Assembly (NCBI RefSeq): GCF_002574545.1
Contig: NZ_NUGT01000027.1
Span: 1-47,223, forward strand
Length of the DNA stretch: 47,223 nt
Direction of reading: 5' to 3'
Source of the DNA: Bacillus sp. AFS055030
Lineage (GTDB): Bacteria; Bacillota; Bacilli; Bacillales; Bacillaceae_G
Of the stretch, positions 16,429 through 26,171 are shown piece by piece (the stretch's first letter is position 1; the number at the start of each line of letters is the position of its first letter). A program made the translations under genes and the position numbers. The notes under the pieces are model-generated. The model was not told the origin of the DNA and did not search any database. It worked only from the letters and a program-made list of their open reading frames with translations.

Positions 16429-16462
16429 TTGACACAATTTTCAGGAAATAAAATTGTGTCAA
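16429..16462 (+). promoter_or_regulatory. CodY-like box inside a 13-bp palindrome upstream of the subtilase gene
   Basis: TTGACACAATTTT (16429-16441) pairs with AAAATTGTGTCAA (16450-16462). Across its centre, 16436-16450 reads AATTTTCAGGAAATA, 13 of 15 matches to the CodY consensus. It lies about 60 nt before the TTG start. B. subtilis vpr is known to be CodY-repressed, which makes the match plausible. The surrounding stretch 16290-16508 shows no gene. Confidence 0.5.
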
Positions 16463-16508
16463 TTTTCTTTATACTTAATTTATCAAGGAAAGAAAGTAGG
16501 GATCGTAG

Positions 16509-19500
16509 TTGAAAAGAAATATGTTTAGAAATGTTACAACATTAGCATTAACAACAGGACTAATCAGTACTACAATGACACCAGGTTCTTTTTCACAACA
16601 AGTACATGCGCAAGCAACAACAAAGATTGAACAAGTATTAACACAACTGACACCACAACAGCGCGAGGCAATTAAGCAATTGAAATTAAGTGACAAAGAG
16701 GGACTTCAATTGTTACCTAATGTTGATCAAACAAGTGATAAGCTTACGTCGGTCATTGTCGAATTTAAGGACAAGCCAGAGCAAACTGCAGTTTTAGAAG
16801 CAGAGTCTGATGGCGTAACGCTAACAGCTGATGCAGCAAAAGAGAAGGTGGCTGCTTCACACGAAACATTCCAGAAAGACTTAAAAACAATTTTTAGCAG
16901 TGAATTAAAATCAAAGAAAAATCCATATTCAATTAAACGATCATATAAGAAGGCATTTAATGGGGTTTCTATAACTCTACCAGCTAACAAAGTAAAGTCG
17001 CTACTTAAATCTAGCGCTGTAAAAGCTGTTTGGAGTGATCTGCAGGTTCAAGTAGAGCCACCTTCAATTAAAGAAACAACAACTAAGCAAACTGCAACTC
17101 ATACGATGGTTACATTTCCAGGAGTTGAAAAACTTCACCAAGAAGGCTTTACAGGAAAAGGTGTAAAAGTCGGAATTCTTGATACAGGGATTGATTACAA
17201 TCATCCTGATTTAAAAGATGCCTTTAAAGGTGGTTATGATTTCGTCGATAATGACAATGACCCGATGGAAACCTCATATGCTGATTGGAAGAAGTCAGGC
17301 AAACCTGAATTAGGTTCAAGCGGTGAAGCGTACTATACTGAACATGGAACACATGTAGCTGGTATTATTGCTGGACAAGCAAAAAACAGCGCAGATTTTG
17401 CTGTAGAAGGTGTTGCACCTGATGCTGATCTTTATGCTTATCGTGTTCTAGGACCTTATGGATCAGGTTCTACATCGGCTATTTTGGCAGGTATCGATAA
17501 AGCAGTATCTGATGGAATGGATATCATTAATCTGTCTCTTGGAGCTAATTACAATGATCCATTATATCCTACGAGTATTGCTGTAAACAATGCTGTCCTT
17601 GCAGGCGTAACAGCGATTGTCGCAGCAGGAAACTCAGGGGACAGAATGTATTCACTTGGTGCTCCTGGTAATGCTCCTTTAGCAATTACAGTAGGTGCAA
17701 GTGACACGTCTGTTACAATTCCAAGTTTTTCAGGTGTATTGCATCCTTCAACAGGCGATATACCGGTGGATTTAAAGCTAGCTGCTCAAGGGTTAACTGA
17801 TAATGTAGCTGACTTTGATGGGCAAACTTTGCAAATGGTAAATGTATCATATGGTGGTGAACCTAGTTACCAGAAGCGTCAAGAAGATGGTAGTTATTTG
17901 CCAATCGATGTAAAGGGAAAAGTTGTTCTTGTGCAACGGGGTAGCTTTGGAATTACTCAGATCATAGCGACAGCTAAATCACATGGGGCAAAAGCTGTAG
18001 TATTATATGATGCAGATGTTCCATTAGGGGATGTGTATCTTGGAGATGGTTACGGCTTACTTCCGACATTTTTACTGAGTAACGCCCAAGGAAAAGCTTT
18101 AGCTGCTAAATTACCTGTTACAGGTGCATCTATAGGTACATCGCTAGACTTTACATTTAGTAATATGAAACAAATAGTAACTATAGGTGATAAATTAGCA
18201 CCATTTAGCTCACGTGGTCCATCTCGTGTACTATACGATATTAAGCCTGAAGTAACAGCACCTGGTGTATCTGTTTTCTCTACTGTTCCTTCTTATATGC
18301 ATGGAGCCGATCAAATTGGAAACTATCAATACGCATATGAGCGCTTATCTGGAACATCAATGGCAACTCCAAACGTTGTTGGAGTAGCAGCATTATTAAA
18401 ACAAGCTCACCCAGAAATGTCTCCTTCAGATATTAAATCAACACTTATGAATACAGCAGATCCGTTATCTGAAAAATACAGTGTATATGAAGTCGGTGCT
18501 GGACGTGTAAATCCTTATGATGCTGTTCATGCTCAGACGGAAATTCAAGTAAAAGATAAAACTTCAACTATAAAAGACAATGCAAGTAATAATGGGGCAA
18601 CTACTCTTGCTAGTAAGGGAATTAAACAAATTAAAAACATTACTGGTGCTTTAAGCTTTGGAGAACAAGCTGTTTCTGGTAAAGATCTGACAGATCAACG
18701 TTCTATTACTTTATTTAATAAAAGCTCTGTAGATAAAACATATGATGTAAAAGTTCAATTCCAAACATTGGACGGGCGATTCACAAATGACTCTAGAAAA
18801 GACCAAGATGCTGCTGCAAATGGAGTTACATTAGATGTTAAATCTTCTCTAAAAGTAAAACGATATAGCAGTGCCAATATGGATGCTACAATCAATGTTC
18901 CTAAAGATGCGAAACTTGGAACTTATGAAGGTTATGTTGTATATACAAACCAAAAGGATCCGAATGAAACATATAAAATCCCGTTTGCGATTCATACGGT
19001 GAAAGAAGGGATAGACTATCTTACTGGTAATCCACAAGCTTTCACAGTACCTTATGAAGCGGCAAGTAATGCGACAAGATGGTCAATTGGGGTTAACTTT
19101 AAATTAAATTCTCATATGCGTAATTTTGACTTCTTCCTTGTGGATCCAAAAACAGACAAAGAAATCGGGTTCTTGGGCTCAGCTGATGGAATGGGAGCAG
19201 ATGAGAATATTGAGTATTATTTCAGAGGAGTTCTAAGTAACGGTCAATATTATCCTTTAACTGGTGATTCGGAAAATCCGATTGCATATGATTTTAAAGA
19301 AGTTGATCCAGGGTTATGGAAAATTAGAATGGTAGGAACTAATGATAAAGGTGAAACTTTCACTGCCGATGCACCGGTTTACTATGGGGTGAAAGAAGCA
19401 AAAGTAACAATGAACAATATGACAGCTGGAGGCATTTACGAGACTGCTAATCCAACTGACACGAAAGTTACTGTCTCAGGTAATGTGTTTGATAAGGAAA

Positions 19501-20783
19501 TAGACGAGATGAAAGCAGCAGGCATTACTGCTTCACAAGGTGATAATAATTTTACTTATTATAATCCTAATAACTCTCAAGAGAAAAGTATACCACTAGA
19601 TTCACAAGGTAATTTTAACGCTGAGATACCGTTAAGTACATCTGGTCCAATTGTAAATGCAATTACAGAGTATGACTTCTCGGATTATAGCAAATCAAGT
19701 GTTAGAAACTACGGTAGTTTAATTGATGCATATTTTGTTAGAAAAGGAACAGCCTATACAACAGCGATCTCTAATAAACAACGGATAGACATGGGTGAAT
19801 CAACAACTGTAACGTTTTCAACAAAAAATGTGAATACAAACTTGAAGAAAGCTGAATTCACTTTCCTTTATCCAAGTCAGTACCTTGATTTAATTAATGT
19901 ACAGCCGAATGCTTCATTTAAAGGAAAACTAGATGTTCAATATAATACTGCTCCTTTCAATAATTCGTTAACTAAAATGACAGTTACCGCAACTGCAACA
20001 GGGGACTTAGCTAACACTGGAATCGCTGGTGACGTGTCGTTGGTAGACCTAACATTAAAAGCGAAAGACTTATATTACAAAGGTGCAATGACCTTCTATA
20101 ATGCAACTGGGTCAAGTCGATTCTTTAACGCAGTTTATACAAATGTGGATAATACGACTGTAACGACACAGGGGATTCAACCGTATTTCTATATTAAACC
20201 AACATATTCATTAATGAGAGGTCAAGTTCAGGCAGAAGGATTAATGATGTTTGGAGGTTTAGAGCCTGAAATGAAACAAGTTGATTATATTAAAGCAGGT
20301 ACAAACATTAGCGTGAAAGATGAAAATGGAAAAGAATATGGTGTATCTGATGAGTTAGGATATTCTCAGTCATTCCCATTTGCTTTTCGAACGAAATTAC
20401 CAATAACAGACGATGACTTTACATTAAAAATTGACGTACCAGGTCATTTTACATTCTCGAAAGATTTTACAATCGGTGTTAAAGAAAATGGAAAAACGAC
20501 GGCAGGATCTAAACCAGTCAATTATGACTATATTCCTGGTGGAGATGTAAATAAAGATAATGTCATTGACGTAAAAGACGCTATCTATATCCAAACTTAT
20601 TGGAATACAAATAAGCGTGATGCTGACATTAACTATGATGGTGCTGTTGATGCAAAGGATATGCAGTATGTCATTAATAACTTCAAAATGCAAAATCCAT
20701 GGAATGACAATTCACCAAAGGCAGCGACAAAGTATAAGGGCAAAACATTAGATGATGTTTTACAAGCACTAGGATTAGAGTAA
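16509..20783 (+). CDS. Large secreted Vpr-like subtilase with cohesin-like and dockerin domains
   Basis: The 1424-residue protein opens with a signal peptide (about 1-36, ending HAQA). An I9 propeptide region (about 75-180) precedes an S8 domain with Asp225 (GILDTGIDYNHPDL), His279 (HGTHVAGI) and Ser617 (SGTSMATP). The wide His-Ser gap holds a PA domain (about 460-560, VKGKVVLVQRGSFG). An Fn3-like region (about 720-880) follows. Residues about 1080-1215 look cohesin-like, and 1344-1390 form a dockerin with two calcium loops (GDVNKDNVIDVKDA and ADINYDGAVDAKD). The start is TTG with AAGTAGGG upstream. It probably degrades extracellular protein; CodY control is suggested by the upstream box. Confidence 0.92.
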   Translation: MKRNMFRNVTTLALTTGLISTTMTPGSFSQQVHAQATTKIEQVLTQLTPQQREAIKQLKLSDKEGLQLLPNVDQTSDKLTSVIVEFKDKPEQTAVLEAESDGVTLTADAAKEKVAASHETFQKDLKTIFSSELKSKKNPYSIKRSYKKAFNGVSITLPANKVKSLLKSSAVKAVWSDLQVQVEPPSIKETTTKQTATHTMVTFPGVEKLHQEGFTGKGVKVGILDTGIDYNHPDLKDAFKGGYDFVDNDNDPMETSYADWKKSGKPELGSSGEAYYTEHGTHVAGIIAGQAKNSADFAVEGVAPDADLYAYRVLGPYGSGSTSAILAGIDKAVSDGMDIINLSLGANYNDPLYPTSIAVNNAVLAGVTAIVAAGNSGDRMYSLGAPGNAPLAITVGASDTSVTIPSFSGVLHPSTGDIPVDLKLAAQGLTDNVADFDGQTLQMVNVSYGGEPSYQKRQEDGSYLPIDVKGKVVLVQRGSFGITQIIATAKSHGAKAVVLYDADVPLGDVYLGDGYGLLPTFLLSNAQGKALAAKLPVTGASIGTSLDFTFSNMKQIVTIGDKLAPFSSRGPSRVLYDIKPEVTAPGVSVFSTVPSYMHGADQIGNYQYAYERLSGTSMATPNVVGVAALLKQAHPEMSPSDIKSTLMNTADPLSEKYSVYEVGAGRVNPYDAVHAQTEIQVKDKTSTIKDNASNNGATTLASKGIKQIKNITGALSFGEQAVSGKDLTDQRSITLFNKSSVDKTYDVKVQFQTLDGRFTNDSRKDQDAAANGVTLDVKSSLKVKRYSSANMDATINVPKDAKLGTYEGYVVYTNQKDPNETYKIPFAIHTVKEGIDYLTGNPQAFTVPYEAASNATRWSIGVNFKLNSHMRNFDFFLVDPKTDKEIGFLGSADGMGADENIEYYFRGVLSNGQYYPLTGDSENPIAYDFKEVDPGLWKIRMVGTNDKGETFTADAPVYYGVKEAKVTMNNMTAGGIYETANPTDTKVTVSGNVFDKEIDEMKAAGITASQGDNNFTYYNPNNSQEKSIPLDSQGNFNAEIPLSTSGPIVNAITEYDFSDYSKSSVRNYGSLIDAYFVRKGTAYTTAISNKQRIDMGESTTVTFSTKNVNTNLKKAEFTFLYPSQYLDLINVQPNASFKGKLDVQYNTAPFNNSLTKMTVTATATGDLANTGIAGDVSLVDLTLKAKDLYYKGAMTFYNATGSSRFFNAVYTNVDNTTVTTQGIQPYFYIKPTYSLMRGQVQAEGLMMFGGLEPEMKQVDYIKAGTNISVKDENGKEYGVSDELGYSQSFPFAFRTKLPITDDDFTLKIDVPGHFTFSKDFTIGVKENGKTTAGSKPVNYDYIPGGDVNKDNVIDVKDAIYIQTYWNTNKRDADINYDGAVDAKDMQYVINNFKMQNPWNDNSPKAATKYKGKTLDDVLQALGLE

Positions 20784-20790
20784 TTTATCA

Positions 20791-20822
20791 AACGGTAACC
20801 ATCGAACGGTTACCGTTTTTTT
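20791..20822 (+). terminator. Terminator of the subtilase gene
   Basis: AACGGTAACC (20791-20800) pairs with GGTTACCGTT (20808-20817), then T's. Confidence 0.92.
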
Positions 20823-21059
20823 ATGTTATTGAAAAAAGTCAATTTTAAATAAACTAAGGTGATTATTTTACGAAGGAATTGTAAAAAATAACTTGATGCA
20901 GTAGAAAAATGACCGATTTCTCTGACACAGTTAAATAAGAATTATTTTAAAAGATTAATAAACGTTGTGATACAATGGATTAGTCGTTTTTTTTGAGTAT
21001 TTATATGAATCAACCATTATTATTTATAATGATAGAAAATAGAAAGTAAGGTAATTAAA

Positions 21060-22502
21060 ATGAATAAATTTTCTAGTTTAGGTTTAAGTGAGGAGTTAAC
21101 GGAGTATTTAACTGAATTAGGAATAACTGAGCCTACTCCAATTCAAGAGAAGGCAATTCCAATCGTATTTGAAGGAAAGGATTTAATAGGGCAAGCACAA
21201 ACAGGGACTGGTAAAACATTTGCATTCTTATTTCCAATTCTTGAAAGAATAAATTTAGAATTACCACATACACAAGCATTAGTCGTTGCTCCAACAAGAG
21301 AGTTGGCTCTTCAAATTACTGCTGAGGCTAAAAGAATTGTGAGTGAAGATTTTGGAGTACTTGCTGTGTACGGCGGACAAGATGTTGAACAACAAGCTCG
21401 TAAACTAAAAAGCGGTGCACATTTAATCATTGCAACACCGGGTAGACTTTTAGACCATTTAAGACGAGGTACAATCAATCTAGATAAAGTTGATTTTCTA
21501 GTGCTCGATGAAGCAGACCAAATGTTACATATTGGATTTTTACACGAGGTAGAAGATATTATCAATCAAACTCCTATATCGAGACAAACCTTATTATTTT
21601 CAGCTACAATGCCAGATCAAATCCAATCACTTGCGAAGCGATACATGAAAAAGCCGGAAATTATTAAAGTAAAAGCGAAAAGAATTACGCTAGATGAAAT
21701 TGAACAATTAATTATTGAAACAACAGATCGCGGAAAATTTAATGCCTTATTAAATCAAATCAAAGAATCAGAGCCGTTTCTAGCAATCATTTTTTGTAGA
21801 ACAAAAAGAAGAGCGAATAAACTAAATGAACAGCTAAAAGGAAAAGGTCTTTTATCTGAAGAACTTCACGGAGATTTAACCCAAGGCAAGCGCGAAAAAG
21901 TTATGAAATTATTCCGCGAAGCTAAAATACAATATCTTGTAGCGACAGATGTAGCAGCTAGGGGTATTGATGTCGAAGGTGTTACTCACGTATTCAACTA
22001 CGATATACCGTTGGATACAGAAAGCTATGTACATCGAATTGGAAGAACGGGACGTGCAGGAGATACTGGTATCGCGATTACATTTGCAACTCCAAAAGAT
22101 TTTCAAGATATGAGAATAATTGAAAAAGAGCTTAATCTTTCAATTAAGAGAATCGAAATGGAAAGAGGAGAAAGTTCAGATCGAGCTTATCGAGCTGATC
22201 GAACAGAAAATGCGGGTAGAGTACAAAAATCTAGGAATGCAAGTAGAAAAGAAAAAACGAGAAGTGCAGGCAGATCCGAAAGAACGGGAAATACAGGTAG
22301 AGCGGAAAGAACAGGAAGTTCAGGTAGAGCAGAAAGATCGGGAAGCACAGGCAGAGCGGAAAGAGCCGGAAGTTCAAACAGGGCAGATCGATCAAGAAAT
22401 GCAGGTAGAGCGGAAAGAACAGGAAATACAAGAAGAGGCGAAAGAACAGAAAGTGTTGGAAGAACAAGAAATGCGGGAAGATCTGGTAGGAGAAGTAGAT
22501 AG
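21060..22502 (+). CDS. DEAD-box RNA helicase with arginine-rich nonapeptide tail
   Basis: The 480-residue protein has a complete DEAD-box core: Q motif ([14 protein letters not shown]...[10 protein letters not shown]), Walker A AQTGTGKT (46-53), PTREL, DEAD (150-153), SAT (LLFSATMP), and [10 protein letters not shown]. It most resembles CshA-type helicases of Firmicutes, which act in cold growth, RNA decay and ribosome assembly, but the subfamily cannot be settled by eye. Residues 377-475 are eleven consecutive 9-residue units of the type GRAERTGSS, ending GRRSR; this disordered, highly basic tail is likely RNA-binding. GTAAGG precedes the ATG. A terminator after the gene is not obvious. Confidence 0.9.
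   Translation: MNKFSSLGLSEELTEYLTELGITEPTPIQEKAIPIVFEGKDLIGQAQTGTGKTFAFLFPILERINLELPHTQALVVAPTRELALQITAEAKRIVSEDFGVLAVYGGQDVEQQARKLKSGAHLIIATPGRLLDHLRRGTINLDKVDFLVLDEADQMLHIGFLHEVEDIINQTPISRQTLLFSATMPDQIQSLAKRYMKKPEIIKVKAKRITLDEIEQLIIETTDRGKFNALLNQIKESEPFLAIIFCRTKRRANKLNEQLKGKGLLSEELHGDLTQGKREKVMKLFREAKIQYLVATDVAARGIDVEGVTHVFNYDIPLDTESYVHRIGRTGRAGDTGIAITFATPKDFQDMRIIEKELNLSIKRIEMERGESSDRAYRADRTENAGRVQKSRNASRKEKTRSAGRSERTGNTGRAERTGSSGRAERSGSTGRAERAGSSNRADRSRNAGRAERTGNTRRGERTESVGRTRNAGRSGRRSR
22188..22484 (+). repeat. Coding tandem repeat, 27-bp period, 11 units
   Basis: Each 27-bp unit codes for nine residues (consensus GRAERTGSS) in the helicase tail. The purine-rich repeat leaves other frames open as well, producing spurious long reading frames on both strands. 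Units in the middle are nearly identical and those at either end are diverged, which suggests expansion and contraction by slippage or unequal recombination. Confidence 0.85.
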
Positions 22503-22591
22503 GAAAAAGTGGGAACTTTAGGTAGGTATACTATTTTAAGTGGTTTTGGGAGTGCCTTTTCCCTTAAAAATGAAATAAACAGGTGATTTTT

Positions 22592-23548
22592 ATGATGCAG
22601 AATGGATTTCGAGAGGAAAAAGAAGTTCAACAGATGGAGGAATTGAAAGTCCTTATTGAAGATGCAAAAGAGTTTATTCCGTATGGCAAAGTAGCCAATT
22701 ATATTCCTGCTCTTGCAAAGGCAAATAAAAAGGATTTATCGTTGGCAGTGTTTTTGCCTGATGGACGACATTTTGAAGCTGGTAATACGAGCATTCGTTT
22801 TACTTTGCAAAGTATTTCGAAGGTAATTTCGCTTGCTTTAGTCCTAATGGATCGTGGAGAAGATTATGTATTTGAACGAGTAGGGATGGAGCCTACAGGT
22901 GATCCGTTTAATTCGATTGCAAAATTAGAAGTTAGGTCTGCAGGAAAGCCGTTAAATCCAATGATTAATGCAGGGGCTTTGGCAGTTACAAGTATGATTA
23001 AAGGTCATAGTATAAATGATCGCTTTAATCGACTATTAAACTTTATGAGGGACTTAACAGATAATAAAGATCTTTCATATTCGAAAGAGGTTGCTACATC
23101 AGAATTTGAAACGGCACACTTGAACAGATCGCTTTGTTACTTTATGAAAGAACATGGAATCATTACTGAAGATGTTGAGTTGTTATTAGATTTATATACG
23201 AAACAATGTTCAATCGAAGTAAACTGTTTAGAATTGGCAAGGATTGGACTTGTTTTTGCACTTGATGGTTGGGATCCGATATCTAAAAAGCAATTAATAC
23301 CTGAAAAAATAGCAAAGATTTGTAACACTTTTATGGTTACTTGTGGAATGTATAATGCATCGGGTGAGTTTGCAATTAAAGTTGGTATTCCTGCTAAAAG
23401 TGGTGTTTCTGGCGGTGTTATGGGTGCGGTACCTCGTCGATTTGGTATTGGTGTTTATGGACCGTCACTTGATGAAAAAGGAAACAGTATAGCCGGTATA
23501 AAATTATTAGAGTTACTAGCTTCACGATATAATTTGAGTATTTTTTAA
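22592..23548 (+). CDS. glsA: Glutaminase A
   Basis: The product (318 residues from this start) is a glutaminase of the serine beta-lactamase fold that hydrolyses glutamine to glutamate and ammonia in the cytoplasm. The catalytic SxxK is SISK with Ser74 and Lys77 in [17 protein letters not shown]. Other family marks are [22 protein letters not shown] and [14 protein letters not shown]. Its length matches B. subtilis GlsA (YbgJ/YlaM, about 310-327). I choose the ATG at 22592 because AGGTG stands 6 nt upstream; that AGGTG itself contains an in-frame GTG at 22583. No other nitrogen gene is adjacent. Confidence 0.93.
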   Translation: MMQNGFREEKEVQQMEELKVLIEDAKEFIPYGKVANYIPALAKANKKDLSLAVFLPDGRHFEAGNTSIRFTLQSISKVISLALVLMDRGEDYVFERVGMEPTGDPFNSIAKLEVRSAGKPLNPMINAGALAVTSMIKGHSINDRFNRLLNFMRDLTDNKDLSYSKEVATSEFETAHLNRSLCYFMKEHGIITEDVELLLDLYTKQCSIEVNCLELARIGLVFALDGWDPISKKQLIPEKIAKICNTFMVTCGMYNASGEFAIKVGIPAKSGVSGGVMGAVPRRFGIGVYGPSLDEKGNSIAGIKLLELLASRYNLSIF

Positions 23549-23761
23549 AAATAGGGGCTGTCCATAAGTCATGTTAATTGACGAATGGGCAAGTCCTTTT
23601 TATGTTGAAGTAGGCCATCACCGATTCTTATGGATTTAAATTGCAGTTGGCTGTTTATTTGCCTATTCCATCATCAGCCATAAATAATGAGGTCTTTAGT
23701 TTCCCCTTTTTCGAATATTTTGTGTATAGTAATGAGAGACGCAAAAAAGGGAGATAGGAAA
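23549..23761. other. Intergenic region with a possible insertion-sequence scar
   Basis: GGGGCTGTCCATAAGTC near 23553 resembles the terminal inverted repeat found in some Firmicute insertion sequences, but I find no matching opposite end and no transposase fragment. The stretch also holds no gene. The TSUP gene's Shine-Dalgarno (AAAGGGAGA) lies at its right edge. Confidence 0.25.
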
Positions 23762-24511
23762 ATGGACTCACTATTATTACTTTTTATTTTAGGAATTGGT
23801 GCAGCATTAGTAGGAACATTAGCAGGTGGCGGGGGATTAATTACACTCCCAATGATGATTTTTCTTGGCATTCCTATTCAAACGGGTATTGCCACAAATA
23901 AGTTTGCCTCAGGCTTGGGGTCGTTTAGTAGTATTCTTTATACAATTAAAAAGAAAGATTTTAAAGCTTCAGTCATTATTCAATTTATAATTGTTTCGTT
24001 CATTGGTGGCGGAATTGGTGCATTTGTAACAAGTATGTTAGATGAACATGTGATGAATATTGTCGCATTAGTTTTATTAGCTGGCTCATTATGGTTAACA
24101 TTTGCAAGTAAAAAGTGGAACTATGAAACTATGAATAAAAGTGGTGTTGAAAAGCAAACATTGCTAGATCGGGGCATCTTAACGGGGATTGGTGTTTATG
24201 ATGGGGGCTTTGGTCCAGGGTCTTCTACATTTGCAATCTTGTATTTTATTAAAAAAGGGTTTACGTATGTTAATGCAGTTCAGTTGGCTAGAGTATTAAA
24301 TTTTGGGAGTTGTTTATCAGCATTTATTATATTTTATATGACAGGTCACTTCCAGTGGAAAATTGCTCTGACAATGGCTGCTGCTTCAATTGTTGGTAAT
24401 CAAGTTGGGTTAAGATTTGCAGAATTTGTACCAATGAAGTTAGCTAGAATTCTATTAATTTCTGTTTCTGTTTTATTAATTGTTCAAGTAAGCCTGAAGT
24501 TATTTGTATAA
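23762..24511 (+). CDS. TSUP family (TauE/SafE) membrane transporter
   Basis: The product (249 residues) has about eight membrane segments and the family's two glycine-rich signature regions: GAALVGTLAGGGGLITLPMM (about 13-32) followed by GIATNKFASGLGS, and GVYDGGFGPGSSTFAILYF in the second half. TSUP proteins move sulfite, sulfonates or other organic anions; the substrate here is unknown. I place the start at 23762 because AAAGGGAGATAGG precedes it; an upstream in-frame start would add a 25-residue tail with no support. The gene is followed by its own terminator. Confidence 0.9.
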   Translation: MDSLLLLFILGIGAALVGTLAGGGGLITLPMMIFLGIPIQTGIATNKFASGLGSFSSILYTIKKKDFKASVIIQFIIVSFIGGGIGAFVTSMLDEHVMNIVALVLLAGSLWLTFASKKWNYETMNKSGVEKQTLLDRGILTGIGVYDGGFGPGSSTFAILYFIKKGFTYVNAVQLARVLNFGSCLSAFIIFYMTGHFQWKIALTMAAASIVGNQVGLRFAEFVPMKLARILLISVSVLLIVQVSLKLFV

Positions 24512-24520
24512 AGGAATCAA

Positions 24521-24551
24521 GGTCTGTATATAAAACACAGACCCTTTTTTA
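24521..24551 (+). terminator. Terminator of the TSUP gene
   Basis: GGTCTGT (24521-24527) pairs with ACAGACC (24537-24543), followed by CTTTTTT. Confidence 0.85.
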
Positions 24552-24623
24552 GTTTACTAAGAAGGTAGTTTATACCACTTGGTAGAATAGCATAACTAAA
24601 TAATACTGAAAGAGGTGACTGTA

Positions 24624-25115
24624 GTGAGTTTGAAAGAATATCAATGGGTAAAAGAAAATCGAGAAGCATTGCTAAACTTTTGTGGTGAATTAAAGCAAGA
24701 GGATTTTACTCGAAAATTGGACGGGTTCGGTTTCCAAAGTGTTAGAGAAACGCTATTACATATTGCTGATTGTTATATCGCATGGATAGGATCTTTTATA
24801 TTATTAAAAACAAAAAAGCCAATTACACCAAAGGAAAATATTGTGAATATTAGTCTTGATGATATTAAATCAAGATTTGAACAAGCTAATCAATACGTTA
24901 ATGAATTATTGGATATGACAGTGGACCGCTTGAATCGACCAATTGTTCAAAAGATTCCATGGAGAGATCAGAATGAAGAAATATCCCTCACACCGATGAA
25001 ATTGCTCGTACATACGATTACACATGAATATCATCATAAAGGACAAATCGTCGCGATGGCTCGACTGATGGGGTATATTCCACCTAATACTGATGTTTTA
25101 GGTACAGAGGATTAA
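24624..25115 (+). CDS. DinB family protein
   Basis: The 163-residue product is a four-helix-bundle DinB/YfiT-type protein. The three metal-binding histidines are visible: one in TLLHIADCYIAW and two in ITHEYHHKGQI. Known relatives are metal-dependent thiol transferases or simply stress proteins of unknown activity. I choose the GTG at 24624, since AGAGGTG stands 6 nt upstream; a GTG at 24615 would place that ribosome site inside the gene. It begins a tight three-gene unit with a GNAT acetyltransferase (10-nt gap) and the DNA repair gene ogt. Confidence 0.87.
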   Translation: MSLKEYQWVKENREALLNFCGELKQEDFTRKLDGFGFQSVRETLLHIADCYIAWIGSFILLKTKKPITPKENIVNISLDDIKSRFEQANQYVNELLDMTVDRLNRPIVQKIPWRDQNEEISLTPMKLLVHTITHEYHHKGQIVAMARLMGYIPPNTDVLGTED

Positions 25116-25125
25116 GGGAGGAAAA

Positions 25126-25602
25126 ATGAAGGTCAGACTGGCAGAAATAAAAGATATTGATCAGTTAATTAAGATGAGATGGGACTTTACTTTGGAAGAT
25201 TACGAGACTGGAAGAATTAAAGCGAGCGAATACAATGACTTTTACAATGAATGTCGTGATTTTTTACTAAAGGCATTGAACAGTAAACAGTGGTATATAT
25301 GGGTTGCTGAAATAGAAGGTACAATTGCTTCCCATATTTATATTGAGCTTATTCAAAAAGTACCTCGACCTGGTAGAGTGACTAATCCTTTTGCTTTCAT
25401 GACGAATGTATATACATTAAAGGATTATCGGGGGCAGGGGATTGGCGGAATATTAATCTCCCAAGTAAATAACTGGGTATGTGAAATGAACTTCGAGTTT
25501 GTTATTGTTTGGCCGAGCGAGCAAGGAGTTAATTTTTATAAACGGTACGGTTATAATCGATGTAGTGAAGCGATGGAGTATTTTCCAAATTTTGATAAAT
25601 AA
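25126..25602 (+). CDS. GNAT family N-acetyltransferase
   Basis: The 158-residue protein shows the GNAT core: an N-terminal MKVRLAEIKDIDQLIKM and the acetyl-CoA pyrophosphate loop YRGQGIGGILISQVNNW (about residues 102-118), then NFYKRYGYNR near the end. The acceptor substrate is unknown. The GGGAGG ribosome site overlaps the end of the preceding DinB gene, showing coupled translation. The following ogt gene starts 16 nt after the stop. Confidence 0.9.
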   Translation: MKVRLAEIKDIDQLIKMRWDFTLEDYETGRIKASEYNDFYNECRDFLLKALNSKQWYIWVAEIEGTIASHIYIELIQKVPRPGRVTNPFAFMTNVYTLKDYRGQGIGGILISQVNNWVCEMNFEFVIVWPSEQGVNFYKRYGYNRCSEAMEYFPNFDK

Positions 25603-25618
25603 TCTAGGAGAATGATTT

Positions 25619-26101
25619 ATGGATCAATTAGATACAGCTTATATAGACACTCCTTTAGGCATATTAAGGATTGTTGGAAATGAAAAAGGAGTAGCATTTA
25701 TTGATTTTGTCAAAGAAGAGAATGACGAAATTCAAAAAATTGTGCCACCTTCTTTGAAAGAGGCAGGGAATGAGTTGATTGAATATTTCAATGGAACTAG
25801 GAAAGAATTTAGTATTCAATCAATTGCAAAAGGAACTCCTTTTCAAGAAAGTGTGTGGAGGGAACTAGTTAAAATTAAATATGGAGAAACTGCTTCATAT
25901 GCAGATATTGCTAATCGAATTGGGAAACCAAAGGCTGTAAGAGCAGTTGCGAATGCAAATGCAAGAAATCCATTAAGTATCATCGTTCCATGCCATCGGA
26001 TTATTGGATCAAACGGTAAGCTAACGGGTTATGCTGGCGGACTGTGGAGAAAGGAATGGCTCTTAAATAGAGAGCAGGGAAGAGAGACGCTTAAATTGTA
26101 A
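25619..26101 (+). CDS. ogt: Methylated-DNA--protein-cysteine methyltransferase
   Basis: The 160-residue protein is an O6-alkylguanine-DNA alkyltransferase that removes alkyl groups from guanine in one suicide reaction. The active-site motif IVPCHRII has acceptor Cys125. TPFQESVWRELVKIKYGETASYADIA and NARNPLSIIVPCHR match the DNA-binding helix-turn-helix and Asn-hinge. The N-terminal domain is short, as in Ogt of Bacillus. CTAGGAG stands 8 nt before the ATG. It closes the DinB-GNAT-Ogt operon, and the terminator that follows is shared with the opposite-strand permease gene. Confidence 0.94.
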   Translation: MDQLDTAYIDTPLGILRIVGNEKGVAFIDFVKEENDEIQKIVPPSLKEAGNELIEYFNGTRKEFSIQSIAKGTPFQESVWRELVKIKYGETASYADIANRIGKPKAVRAVANANARNPLSIIVPCHRIIGSNGKLTGYAGGLWRKEWLLNREQGRETLKL

Positions 26102-26106
26102 AAAGA

Positions 26107-26169
26107 AAGAGCAAGAATAATGGAAGTGTTAAGAGTGAATGTCACTCCAACTTCATTATTCTTGCTCTT
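26107..26169. terminator. Bidirectional branched terminator
   Basis: The arm 26107-26127 pairs with 26150-26169 over about 20 bp with one bulged G, and an inner hairpin GAGTG/CACTC (26133-26147) sits in the loop. It separates the convergent ogt operon and permease gene. Confidence 0.85.
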
Positions 26170-26171
26170 AT

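Noticed and set aside
22120-22521. Long alternative frames on both strands across the helicase tail
   Set aside because: They arise from the 27-bp purine-rich repeat, which leaves every frame free of stops; no independent start site.
23549-23761. Insertion sequence end
   Set aside because: A GGGGCTGTCC-like end is present, but there is no opposite end, target duplication or transposase fragment; kept only as a weak note.
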